NCBI GenBank assembly: GCA_025331445.1
Contig: JAIWNE010000050.1
Location: forward strand, 124,001-188,000
Source: Blakeslea trispora
Taxonomy: Eukaryota > Mucoromycota > Mucoromycetes > Mucorales > Choanephoraceae
Length of the DNA stretch: 64,000 bases
Direction: 5' to 3'
Below are positions 11,894-22,464 of this stretch, in pieces. Every line of letters starts with the position of its first letter. Position 1 is the first letter of the stretch. The position numbers and the translations under genes were made by a program. The notes under the pieces were generated by a model. That model had not been told where the DNA came from and made no database searches. It saw only the letters and a program-made list of their open reading frames with translations.

Positions 11894-12925
11894 ATGTTAT
11901 TTAGGGTAATTTACCTTTCTTTACCATGTTTTCTTTTGGTTAATATGCTCTGCTTTTCATTAGTAGAGATGCTTTCAACGCTCTTATTCAACAGCTCAAC
12001 GCGTTCATGAGTGGGAAAGACAGACAAGGCAGCATCTATCCATAACCCATGACCAAATAGTAGCTTCCCCTCATAATTTACTCACCAACACACTTGGTAC
12101 ACACGAAGTCAACCCAACAGTACTTGCACCCAATGGCACTATACTACCAGCTTGTTATCACCACGTCTATTTCCCACCTCGTACACCCGAGTCCGAACTA
12201 GCTCATGACGGTTACGAAACTGATTTCTTTCCTCCTGCTCCCTTTTCTCAACGCATGTGGGCAGGTGCCGAGCTGAGCTGGAGTCAAACGAACCCACTCT
12301 CGATTGGCGACCAAGCCAAGATGACAACGCAGCTGGATACAGTACAGTTATCTGAGGGACGTATGGGCGAATCTGTGAAGGTGTGGATCAATAAAGACAT
12401 TGAAAATCAACATGGTTGGTGTATGCGAGAAAGACGATGTCTCGTCTATCACCCAACTCAGCAAGGCCTCTCTCCCACGCCTCCTTTGCGTGGTATTCCA
12501 GGTAAGATGATTCCATAATCGGGGGGGGGGGGAATTGATTTTGAGATATTAAAAACACGCCTACAGTGAGAAAGAAGCCTGACTTTAGCTTGACAATGAC
12601 CCCCAGTTCTATTTTGTTATTTCGTTATTCTGCTCTCACCTTTAATTCACACAAGATTCATTTTGATCATCTCTATGCTACTCAGATAGAAAATCATCCT
12701 GCCTGTCTTGTACATGGCCCACTGAGTGGTACTCTATTGGTACATGCATTACAACAACAGACGAAAGTGTTGGGTCCATTCAAGCAGTTCAGCTATAAAT
12801 GCTTGGCACCTCTCTATGTGAATCAACCCTTAACAATTGCAGGGAAACAATCCAAGGATAGTTATGAATTATGGATCACAAACAATATGGGCCATTTAGC
12901 AGTCAAGGGTTCCCTTTTATTATAG
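11894..12925 (+). CDS. htd2: Mitochondrial hydroxyacyl-thioester dehydratase type 2 (HTD2-like)
   Basis: Predicted 3-hydroxyacyl-ACP dehydratase of mitochondrial type II fatty acid synthesis. Exons 11894-11905, 11967-12501 and 12567-12925 give 301 aa. The first exon codes only MLFR; spliced to RCFQRSYSTAQRVHEWER it makes an Arg/Ser-rich mitochondrial presequence. Hot-dog fold marks are FFPPAPFSQRMWAGAELSW in the N half, and in the C half the segment from IHFDHLYAT to HPACLVHGPLSGTLL. The MaoC-like DHxYA...V.HGPL pattern carries the catalytic His. The stop codon overlaps the 3' end of the opposite bZIP gene. Confidence 0.8.
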
Positions 12926-14440
12926 TGAAGTCATCCTCTCAATAATGTTCTCTAATGTAGGTGGATCTACAAACTTACGTATCTCGGGTGGTTGTTTCAG
13001 CAATAAATCATAAATTGTTTGTTGTTTTTGACTTGTTTCGTTCTTGTGTCTTTTGGTCCAGATGTCGGGTTGAGGGCCGGATGAGAGTTCGGGTAGACCC
13101 TTGGATCGCCTCCATTCATTCGTCTTTTTAATGTCATATTCAAGAAACAGATACCAGAATTCACTAAAGAATTCAGGTGGTAATTCCCAATTCTTATGGT
13201 CAGTTGGGTCTCCACCGTGAAACACACTCTTTCGAAACAGTATACTGAAGCAGCGATCAAAGTCTATGAGGTTACGGAAAATAATCATACGGTCCCGCAG
13301 GTGTGGTATAGGGATCAGGTCAATGCGTGGATCGTGTGGAATGGCCAATTGTAGAATAGTTGGACGAAGACCAGCCGAAGAGGAATCATTTTCTGAACGT
13401 ACTCCTAGTTTAGAGCGAATGTACTGAATGGCATCCATGCTTGTCTGAATTTGATCAGTCATTGTATCTTCTTTTTCTGCTGTTTGTTCTCTGACAGGTT
13501 TGTTTAGGCTTTCGGTCATTGAACTGTCAGCCATTGGACTGTCAGCCATTGGGCTATCGGCTAAAGGACTATCCATTGAAACATTCTGGTTCTGAGAAGG
13601 ACTATGACTTTTGGATCTATCATTTTCTACTACTATTACTTCTTCTTCTTCTCTCTCCTCTGTCTGTTCCTTTTTGTTAAGTCGTCCATTGACAGTAGAG
13701 GTAATCAGGGCATTGTTTCGTGTGTAAGCATCCACATAAGCCTCTAGTACATGAGGTGCTATTTCAGCCACATGGCTCAATGCTTCTTCAGGTAAATAAG
13801 GCGCATGGGTGGGCAATTTGATATGATGGTACATGCAAACAAACTGAAGCGTAATGACCAATCCCTTAAGATACCAAGTCTCTATCTTGTGGGCCTCCAC
13901 TTGTTGCTTTGCAAGGTCTAATTCACGTTGCAACGCAGTACGTTGTTCACGTAAATGACGAACGCTATTCTCGAGATCTTTCAGATGGCGCTCTTTACGC
14001 TCTCGAAATGCTCTTTGAGCAGCTCTGTTCTGTGCTTTACGCAAGGCAGGTGGTACTTGAGTTGGCTTTCGACCAGGTTTCTTACGGGCAGTGTTGGTGG
14101 GTTCAGAGGCGATGAACTGTGTTTCTTGAGGACCCAGGTAGTTGATCTGTGATGGTGGTATTGGGTTGAACTGAGTGGGCTCTGTTAGGAAGACAGGCGA
14201 GGGTGCGAACAGTGATTGTGCTCCTACAGTTTCCAGTGGCTGTGTCGCTATGGCTTCTAGTGGTAGCTCATCAAGCCATAGATCATTGAAAGTTGAGGCA
14301 TTTAGATCTGCAAATAACGGTTCTTGTTCTAACGAATGTTCAAACTGTTGTTGTGCATATTGTTGTTGCTGTTGTTGTTGTTGGTCATGTTCTTCCTGCT
14401 CATGCATATAAGCATCGATATTAGATAAATAAGACTCCAT
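12920..14440 (-). CDS. bZIP transcription factor, Pap1/Yap-like (paralogue 1)
   Basis: Single-exon 506-aa nuclear factor. The N-terminus is Gln-rich (residues about 20-32). A KKPGRKP motif precedes the basic region near residue 130 (KAQNRAAQRAFRERKERHLK), which carries the AP-1/Pap1-type N-x-A-A-Q-R-A-F-R signature, followed by a leucine zipper. Residues about 290-310 hold a short Asp-Ser-Pro-Met-Ala repeat. The C-terminal domain has IPHDPRIDLIPIPHLRDR and EFWYLF, shared with the bZIP encoded divergently at 15082, so the two are paralogues. This C-terminal block occurs in many fungal bZIPs. Confidence 0.88.
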   Translation of the reverse strand: MESYLSNIDAYMHEQEEHDQQQQQQQQYAQQQFEHSLEQEPLFADLNASTFNDLWLDELPLEAIATQPLETVGAQSLFAPSPVFLTEPTQFNPIPPSQINYLGPQETQFIASEPTNTARKKPGRKPTQVPPALRKAQNRAAQRAFRERKERHLKDLENSVRHLREQRTALQRELDLAKQQVEAHKIETWYLKGLVITLQFVCMYHHIKLPTHAPYLPEEALSHVAEIAPHVLEAYVDAYTRNNALITSTVNGRLNKKEQTEEREEEEVIVVENDRSKSHSPSQNQNVSMDSPLADSPMADSPMADSSMTESLNKPVREQTAEKEDTMTDQIQTSMDAIQYIRSKLGVRSENDSSSAGLRPTILQLAIPHDPRIDLIPIPHLRDRMIIFRNLIDFDRCFSILFRKSVFHGGDPTDHKNWELPPEFFSEFWYLFLEYDIKKTNEWRRSKGLPELSSGPQPDIWTKRHKNETSQKQQTIYDLLLKQPPEIRKFVDPPTLENIIERMTSL

Positions 14441-15081
14441 TCGAATGATAATGCAATTTCTTTTTTTTTCGATTTCAGTATTTATTTCATTTTATTTTTG
14501 GTATTGGAAATGAGACCATATCCCTATGAACATGTTTTATCTATTCATAGTCGATGATTCACACTTGTTTCCTTTCTTATTGAAAACAACACATGCTTGC
14601 CAGCAACAAACGATGCCAGTATTAGTCTGTAGTCCTTATGTATGCTTACTTGAAACGGATGAGATACCTGGTGGATTTAGTTTTGATCTATGAAGAAGAA
14701 AGGAATTGTTTGGTTCAAACAGAAGGAGGTTTAGAATTGCTTGGTTCATTGAGATAAAATAAGTTATCATTCATATTGCTTCAAAAGGAGAATACAGGAG
14801 GCTGCATGTATCTTTGCGTGAGTAACAGACACTGTGTTGCTTCGAATTCAGTTTGCTTGCTTTATAGCTACAGTTGCAAAGCCATATGGAGGAGAATGAG
14901 AAAAAAAAATTAAGCTATCCTTTTGCTTTTTTTTTTGTGTCGCCTTCACATACCTCCCATTTTAAAAGTCCTTTGATTCTTTAAAAAAAAAAAGTGATAC
15001 AGAAATTTACAGTTGCCATTGTAGTCTTTCTTTTTTTTTTTTTTACTTTTTATTAATTCTTTTTTGACTTTTGTTAACAAC
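14441..15081. promoter_or_regulatory. Divergent promoter between two bZIP paralogues
   Basis: 641 bp between two opposed start codons. It has poly-T runs next to both starts, as elsewhere in the window. The short ORFs inside are low complexity. No TATA box or Yap-type TTACTAA half-site pair was identified with confidence. Confidence 0.5.
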
Positions 15082-16752
15082 ATGTCAACAGTAGAATTCG
15101 AACATTTTGACCCAGAGCTTGAATTTGGCAACTTGGACACAGACGGAGAGCCAATTAGACCTCGTAAAAAACCAGGAAGAAAGCCTAATCCACCTTCAGC
15201 TGCTCAACGTAAAGCACAAAACAGAACTGCACAACGAGCCTTCCGAGAACGTAAGCGACGCGAGATGAACGAAGTAGACTCTAAAATTAAGAAATCAATG
15301 CAAATAAGAGATCAAGCACTGAAGCAATTAAGACAATTGGAGCAAAAAGTAGACGAACTAGTGTATGAAAACAACTATTTAAAGGGCCAGTTATTGACCT
15401 TCAAGGTTGTCTGCTTAGCTAACCGGATTGATGTACCCAAGTTTTGGGATACAGGTAGGCGCGATAAGATGGGATCTGACATGATGACGTTCTCAAGAAC
15501 CAAGGAGATGCCTCAATCTCTCGAGTTTTTTTTGGATCAAAAGAAATCCATCGTCACTATGAACCTAGATGATTTATCAGCCTATACTTTGGCAGAAGAC
15601 AAGCCATCTACAGAAGTCTTTGTCGCTCCTGATCAAGCATCGTTATTGACGGACTTTCTACAGACTGAAGAGGCCTCACAGCTCATGGAAACAACCACAG
15701 CCAATCTTGATCCAATCTTGATTGATTATCTCCTTCAGCAAAGCACTATCAACGAAATGACAGCAGTTGTTAAAGATGTACCTTCTCAACTCTGGATGAC
15801 GCTCATTCCATCTCAATTGGAGAACTTGATTCCATCCGAGATCAAATCATTCATTGCTCATGTTCAGCAAGAGTCAGAACAACAAGATCCATCACAGTCT
15901 TCTTCATTTACCAGCCATGATTGTGTTTCCACATTTATACCAGAAATACCGGTGGAAGAAGATTTTTGGACTGATATCAAAAATACTAGTGTACCATCTG
16001 TTACTGATAAATGCTATGTAGCCGGTCCTATTTTACCTATAGAGGCAGTGAATAAAATGAGATTGATGAGAGAACAAAATGGCAACCAATATCTTCATAA
16101 TCCAAGTAAGTCTTTTTTTTTCTCTTTGAAAATCTACTCTTGTTGAATAAGTTTCTTTTTCCTTCTTTTTGTAGCTGAACTACAACGCAAGATTCCTCAT
16201 GATCCTCGCATTGATTTGATACCGGGACCCATGATGCGAGATAGCATGATTCTGTTTCAAGATTTTTATGATGCTAATGAACTTTTCAATTTTTTGATTG
16301 AGTCTGCACTCTTTATTGGTGGAGAATTGAGCAATCCAGACTGTTGGTTTGTACCACCCAGTTTTATTTCAAAATATTGGTTTCTCTTGCCTAGCCATAA
16401 ACCCACTCGACCTGATAATTCAGTTGACTATGCTGCGTTTTTGGCGCAGAGAATGCTGGACCGTTTAAAGAGAAGAAAAGAACTTTACATCATGCGAGAT
16501 GATAACACGGGTGTCTTTCCTTTACCCAACATGTTGAATGAAGATAGCAGCTGTTATAACGTGAATCACTTTGATGCTCAAAATTGTATGGAACCCAATT
16601 ATGATACTTCTATAGGTAAAAAAAAACAATGAGATAGTAGCACTTGATTTAATTGTCTACTTTCTTTATTTATTCTAGATATTTTAGTAATTGAGACAAT
16701 CAACAAAAAACAGATACCTCGTATTATATCGCCTAATGTCTTTACTGTATAA
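15082..16752 (+). CDS. bZIP transcription factor, Pap1/Yap-like (paralogue 2)
   Basis: Exons 15082-16105, 16175-16615 and 16679-16752 give 512 aa. The ATG at 15082 (MSTVEFEHFD) is preferred because upstream codons lack another ATG. KKPGRKPNPPSAAQRKAQNR is followed by TAQRAFRERKRREM, then a leucine zipper, as in paralogue 1. The C-terminal block reads KIPHDPRIDLIPGPMMRDS, then LFIGGELSNPDCWFVPPSF. The first intron splits the codon just before this block, and the single-exon paralogue lacks it. The pair suggests an inverted tandem duplication followed by divergence. Confidence 0.87.
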
Positions 16753-17456
16753 AGCTTTTTCTTTGAACGTACAATTAGTGTTATTTAAATAAACTATTAC
16801 GTGTTAATTCTTCTCTCTCCTCATTTTATGGTCAACACGGTATCTTTTGTAAGTGAAAAAACCCCCCCCCCCTCGCGAAATTTAGTCAAACTTTCGATTA
16901 GATCACAAACAATAAGCTGTCGATCGTTCAAGTCGTGAACCTTGTGCTCTTTTGTGAAATTGTTTGGGCGTCCTGAATTTCTATATGACTTTTTGATCGA
17001 TGCTTGGTCAGCTTCTCCACCATCGCTGAGGAGTTAATTCTTTGACAACTACTCCTCTTCAGACTACAGCGACATACCTCTATCATACAATTGATTTAAT
17101 TATGTGATGAATGAATGTCGCCCTCTTTGAGAAAACTTTCACTGATTTTGAAGTTGTTTTCAGTTAATTGCCTTCCGATAGCCTATGCTTGATACAAGAA
17201 GGCTGACAATAGTTGATATGGCATCTTTTATAAAATCATATGTTAATTGACTGTTTTTATTGTAGATATTGTTCTCTTTTCGTTTTCATAAAGCTATAAT
17301 AGACAATGTAATAAAAGCGCAATCAAAAAAACTAAAAGATGACATTTTATTTCTGATTAACAGACATTTACTTTTAGTCAAGCGACATTTCGTTTCTAAT
17401 TAAAAGATATTTTGCCTGACCCGGACAACGCAATTTATTGAAGCAAATGGACAGAC

Positions 17457-17493
<37 letters not shown>

Positions 17494-17864
17494 CCACGTA
17501 AATTCTTTATATTCTAAGCATCTATAAGATTTCAAAGTCAAAAGTAGAAAAGGGGTTGTGTGACAGTGATAGTTGACACTAGAGAGTCATTTAATAGAAG
17601 CACCTCTATTTTGTGTGTGTGTGGCACTGTTGCATTAATGTGACACAGACTGTACGCCCGCCTCCTTCTTTAAAATGAAGGGGGGTAAAATAAAAAAAAA
17701 GAGAGAGTCAGGAAGTCAAAGAGAAGCGAACTCATCTAATTCAAGTATTTATTTTGTTTAGTTCGCATCCCCTTCAATCTTCTCCTATTTTTTTTGCATT
17801 TCTTTCTTTTTCTCTTTCTTTCTCTCTCTCTTTTTTTTTCCTGTTATTTTTCTTAAAAGAGAAA
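16753..17864. other. Intergenic
   Basis: AT-rich, with a poly-C run near 16861, a GA repeat at about 17461-17488, a short GT run near 17610 and pyrimidine tracts before the kelch gene. ORF 17754-17987 overlaps that gene's first exon in another frame. No gene supported. Confidence 0.6.
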
Positions 17865-19755
17865 ATGCTCCTCATTTTAACTTGGGCATTGTATCTCTTT
17901 GTCTTGGGTGCATCAGCCATCACAAGTTCGAATTTAGGTAAGTCAAGGAGAATGCGTTTACGATTTAATCTTACTTACCTTATTTGATAAGAATGTGGGT
18001 ATATCAATGATGCTATGTTTTGTTATGACAGCCGGAACAGTTCGCTTTATAGCCTAAGTACACAAAATAGTATGTCGCTTTCTGCACTCGATCAACAGTG
18101 GCAATTACTCGACACTTCACCTAACGAGAGAAGAATCTACAACAATATGATTCCTCTTGCAGATGCAGACAGTTTGATGCTCTATGGAGGCATGGGATTG
18201 GACGATAGAGTACTTGTGAATCAAACAAAAATATACCATATAGATTCAGGCAAATGGAAAAAAATGTCAAATTATGTTAATCCTCGATCTAATCTGAATC
18301 GACAAATGTAAGTATCCAAAAAAAAAAAAGAGTCCAAATTCTTTCTATCTAAAGTCCTTATAAATGACAGTATGATGGCATCTGCTGCTTATGTACCAAA
18401 ATTAGGTGCTGTTGTGTTTTATGGAGGTCAAGAAATGTGAGTTCAAGAATACGGTTTTAGAATAATATTATTTATTCAAATTGCTTTATCTACTAGTGGA
18501 GCAAACAACCAATCTAATACACGAGGATTTGATCTGATTACCTTGTACAATTTGGGAACGAATGTAAGGTTGTTAGCATAACACATGAAGATCATCGACC
18601 TGACTTTCTTAAATGCTTGAAAGATTTGGAGTCTCTTTTCTAGTCAAGCAAATGTCTATTCGGCAAATAGTTACCCAGTTTCTCAAACAGCAACTTTCTA
18701 TACTGCCAAAGGTAGCATTGTCTATCTTGGTGGTGCTCTTACATCCGATGAGACAATTCTTGAGCTTATCCCACTAAATTATGGTATGATGTTTAATACG
18801 AATAATGGCGTATGGACAAACAAAACATTCGGAGGAAAAACTCCTAGTTCAAGAATAGGCCATACAGCAACATTACGTAGGTTCTTTTCTATGTGTTTCT
18901 TTAGAGTATATCTACAGAACTCTGACACCTATTCCTTTGATTTCATAGTTCCTAATGGGGATCAAATCATGCTTTATGGGGGATCTTCAACAGCAAACAA
19001 CTCATTAAGTGTAGGTAAGATAGGTAGCTAAACAAATTCGATCTGTATCAAACCAGGACTAATTTGACAATTAATTAGCTGTTTCTGATTTCTGCTATAC
19101 TCTAAACTTAAACAGCATGAACTGGACAGAACATTCTGAACTTTATTCTTCAGCTCGTTTGGCACCAAGATTCAATCATTCAGGTAAAATCTTGTACAGA
19201 TAAGAAAAAAAAAAAAGTAAAATGGCTCACGAATGTTAAACATATATATTCAGCTGTGCTAATAGATGCCACTGTTTTCATCTTATTCGGGATAGGCAGT
19301 GATGGCAATACTGCCAGTCATATGCTTGCTATCAGCATTCGTGATTCAAGTTTGTTTAGTTTTATTGATACCTACACATCTAGCAAAAGTAGACTGTCAA
19401 CAGGTGCCATTGTTGGCATAGTCATAGGCTCTGTAACTGCTTTGGTAAAGAAAGATAGTCTGTCAGAATCCAGTGATAGATATTGATGTTTTATTTCATT
19501 TTATAGACTCTTTTGGTTTCTCTTCTTGTGATATACATAAGAAAAAGATCCAGGAAGACTAAAGAGACAGATATGCAGGTTTCTGGGTTTAAACAGGATA
19601 AAATAGAAGTAGAAAGGTCGTGTTCGAGTATAAGGCCGCCTTCATATTCAAAAATGAGCATTGTTGCCAATGAAGATGATTATTCGTTAGCTGTTACAGC
19701 AAGCAATAGTGCCTTTAGCTTACAACAAAATAAAGAGTCCAACACAAACCTGTAA
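17865..19755 (+). CDS. Kelch/galactose-oxidase-type single-pass membrane protein
   Basis: Nine exons: 17865-17937, 17992-18307, 18371-18436, 18497-18568, 18644-18876, 18949-19014, 19079-19183, 19254-19444 and 19507-19755; 456 aa. A signal peptide (LLILTWALYLFVLGASA) is followed by kelch blades marked by YGG motifs: LMLYGGMG, VVFYGGQE, IVYLGGAL, IMLYGGSS. A transmembrane helix at about residues 350-385 (AIVGIVIGSVTAL...LVSLLVIYI) is followed by a basic stop-transfer RKRSRK and a short cytoplasmic tail. Exon 4 uses the weak donor GTTGTT, the only choice found that keeps frame. Ligand unknown. Confidence 0.78.
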
Positions 19756-20675
19756 ATTATAATCAAGAATTGTATTTTCTCTTCTCTTCTATTAACGTAG
19801 CGTTCAGTCTCTTTAATCGAATCAAGATAGCCCATCTTTATAAAAGCCATAAACCAAGACAAGGTATATTACCTCCCATTCTCTCAATCTCTTTTGTAAA
19901 TAGCCATTCAATAGGTAAAATCAGATGGTACAAGTAACAGTCATAGTAGATTGAAGACAGAAATTTAAGCCCTCTTCCCCCACCTTCTCTTTCGGAAATA
20001 GCATTGGTTATATATGTGTATTTATCAAATCATTTACACTGATTTACTTGATTGACCAAAGCTTTCAGTTGACAAACAGAGAAAATGTTGGAGTTTGTAT
20101 TTGAGTCAACAATCAAATAAAAGAAAGGTTTTACGAAAAAATTATATTTTTCCGAAATTCACTTGACACGTTTCACTTTTTGATTGAAAAATCAATTATT
20201 TTAATACTTTCTTATTGGTTCAAATTCGAGGAAGGGAGAGCCCTTGAAGAAAGAATCTAGAGAAAAAAAATTTTGTTTTTGTTTTCTCTCTTTTTTTCTT
20301 TACACTTCTGGCGGAATATGTTTTCACAGAAGGGTCAAAAAAGAGAAAGGGGAGGGTTCGTCGGCTCCGGGAGGCAGCTTAGTGTTGTATTCCTGATAGC
20401 CAGTTCTCTTCAGTGTCGCTTAGTTCATCTACTGCAAAGTTTTTAATATATTTGCGGGACCATGGACAAGAGTTAACATACACACTAGTATGCTTTTTAC
20501 CGTAAAATCATCTTAAGATGAGGTTCTTTCATATACCTTGCTTGTAAAAGAGATTGTAAAAAGTTTAGTTAAACAGCTGACCATCTGCGCGTTTGCTCCT
20601 TACTTCATATGTTTTGCTTCACAGCTTACCATATCCCCTGTCTAAATCTATTTGCTTCACAGTAAATTGGTTTAT
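19756..20675. other. Intergenic, repeat-flanked
   Basis: No gene supported. It contains AT-rich runs and a GC-richer stretch near 20350-20400. At 20593-20675 are degenerate forms of the TTGCTTCACAG motif that opens the 39-bp tandem array. Confidence 0.5.
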
Positions 20676-20792
20676 CTTTCTGACAGCTGCTTGCTTCACA
20701 GCTCGTGGCGTCCTCTTTCTGACAGCTGCTTGCTTCACAGCTCGTGGCGTCCTCTTTCTGACAGCTGTTTGCTTCACAGCTTATGGCGTCAC
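20676..20792. repeat. 39-bp tandem repeat, three copies
   Basis: Units start at 20676, 20715 and 20754 with CTTTCTGACAGCTGCTTG, then CTTCACAGCTCGTGGCGTCC. The third copy has several changes. Because 39 is a multiple of three, all overlapping ORFs are repetitive and were not called as genes. Confidence 0.93.
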
Positions 20793-21163
20793 TACCTGGT
20801 GCTTTCTGCTTCTTATAGACGGGTTCATATTCATATACCTCATAGGACAGACGGGAACACACAAAGTATAGAAGTTATATGTAGTCATATGCTTCTCACA
20901 AATGAGAATGTTGACATAGTAGTCTATGGCCATTCCTTTTGGAAAAAAAAAGTACTCCAAATTAGGGTCTATCATATACCTCGTTCTGGAAAGACATGCA
21001 CATGTAGAAAGGCCGTTAGGCAACAAAGCATCATCATGTAAACAAAAGAAAAAATGCACACCATCACTGGGTCATTACAAAGAAAAAAGCCCCATTCATA
21101 GAGAAATGGGCAACTGGCAAGAGCCTAAACAAATGGATGAACGTTCATCGGAAAAGAGTCTTC
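20793..21163. other. Repeat-rich spacer
   Basis: DNA between two tandem arrays. ORFs on both strands overlap each other and show no domain. Nothing else was seen. Confidence 0.5.
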
Positions 21164-21290
21164 ACAGACGGAAACAATCTAACAGTCTACAGACGGAAAC
21201 AATATGATAGTCTTAACAGACGGAAACAATATCATAGTCTTCACAGACGGAAACAATATCATAGTCTTCACAGACGGAAATAACATAGTC
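21164..21290. repeat. 27-bp tandem repeat, five copies
   Basis: CAGACGGAAACAATATCATA plus AGTCTTC forms the unit. Copies of CAGACGG start at 21164, 21190, 21217, 21244 and 21271, a period of 26-27 bp. The outer copies are more diverged. No coding content. Confidence 0.92.
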
Positions 21291-21651
21291 TCAACGGCTA
21301 TCAAAGCTAGCAAATGTCGGTTTCAAGGGCAAAAAAAAAATTTTTTTTATAGAGATCTGGGGGTAAAAAAAAGTATACTTTAGGTCTGGGGGAAAAATTA
21401 TACTTGGGATCTGGGGTAACTAGTTGGTAATAATTTAAATTTTTATCATATTTCATGATGAACCAATGTCTTTTTTTACAATAACTTTGATCTTTGTAAA
21501 AAAATAGATATTATTCTGATTATATGATACTTTTTCTTTCTTTTTTTTTTAATACACTCAACATATAATAAACATACTATTTTCAAGAGAAAAATGTTAT
21601 TTGACTTTAGCAATATAACTGTTTCAAACACTTTTATTTGTTTGCATGGGG
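21291..21651. other. Spacer with short G-rich repeats
   Basis: Three spaced TCTGGGG blocks between 21355 and 21420 alternate with AAAGTATACTT-type stretches. The rest is A/T runs downstream of the next gene's 3' end. Confidence 0.5.
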
Positions 21652-22464
21652 CTATTTTCTCAAGCAGTAGGATTCTTGTAAACTTATGGATAAAGGCTTT
21701 GCGTCAATATTGATAGTCTTTTGACTCTTTGAATTTAACCTTGCAATGCCCAAGTTATACAAAAAAGCCAAGGTAGCTGCTTTCATCTTGACCACTGTAC
21801 GTGTCATTTGCTCCAAACGAGGAATCAAGGCTTTCAAATCTTCTGTCATTTGCATATTTCTGTAGACTTTATGGTCTGTAGTGACATGGGTGTCCAAGAA
21901 TCTTGCAAAACGCCAATGCTTAATTATCTGATTTGCGTTTTGGTACGCGTATGGTGCAACAAGGTGGAAGCAAATGTATAGGATATCTATCAGCGAGTAC
22001 TGCACATTGTCTGCTGTATCCAAAGGTTGTCCTTGTACAAACAGGCGTCTGATGGTGAACAACAGATACTTGAATGATGATAGAGGATCATCAAAACTGT
22101 CTGCTAGCCTGTCTGCATTCCGTCTTATTGTTTGTGCTTTGCTCGTAACTTATATCAATGAGCCAAGTATTTTTAATGAGATATATTCCTTTTTTTTTTT
22201 TTTTTTACCTGATCGTCTTTCCTTTTTTAAAACTACTTCCAATCTACCTAAACTTTGGATTGGCGTGTTTGGTAGACTCATTTTGACCAAGCTTTCACAA
22301 GCAAGTTTGGCAAGCACTTGATGTCTTTGCTGAAAATCGAGACCACTAAATTCAGACATATGCTGGTCCAAAAAATGCTGCTTGGCCTCCTTCATACTCG
22401 ACAGCCTGATTAAACCTATCTCGTTTGTTTTGCATAGAATACACTCAAACATGGCTATTCCCAT
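21652..22464 (-). CDS. Uncharacterised protein with N-terminal C2H2-like motif
   Basis: Two exons, 22464-22209 and 22148-21652, joined in phase 1 by a GTAAAA...AAG intron, give 250 aa. Residues about 7-36 have a C-x2-C...H-x4-H arrangement (ECILCKT...KQHFLDQHM) that could bind zinc. The rest is predicted mostly helical with no catalytic motif visible. I do not recognise the family. It lies next to tandem repeats and may derive from a mobile element, or be a lineage-specific gene. An internal ATG at 22452 is an alternative start. Confidence 0.6.

Noticed and set aside
12997..13260. Second minus-strand ORF inside bZIP 1
   Set aside because: Out-of-frame overlap with the conserved C-terminal domain.
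20593..21290. CRISPR-like array
   Set aside because: The units are contiguous tandem repeats without unique spacers, in eukaryotic DNA.
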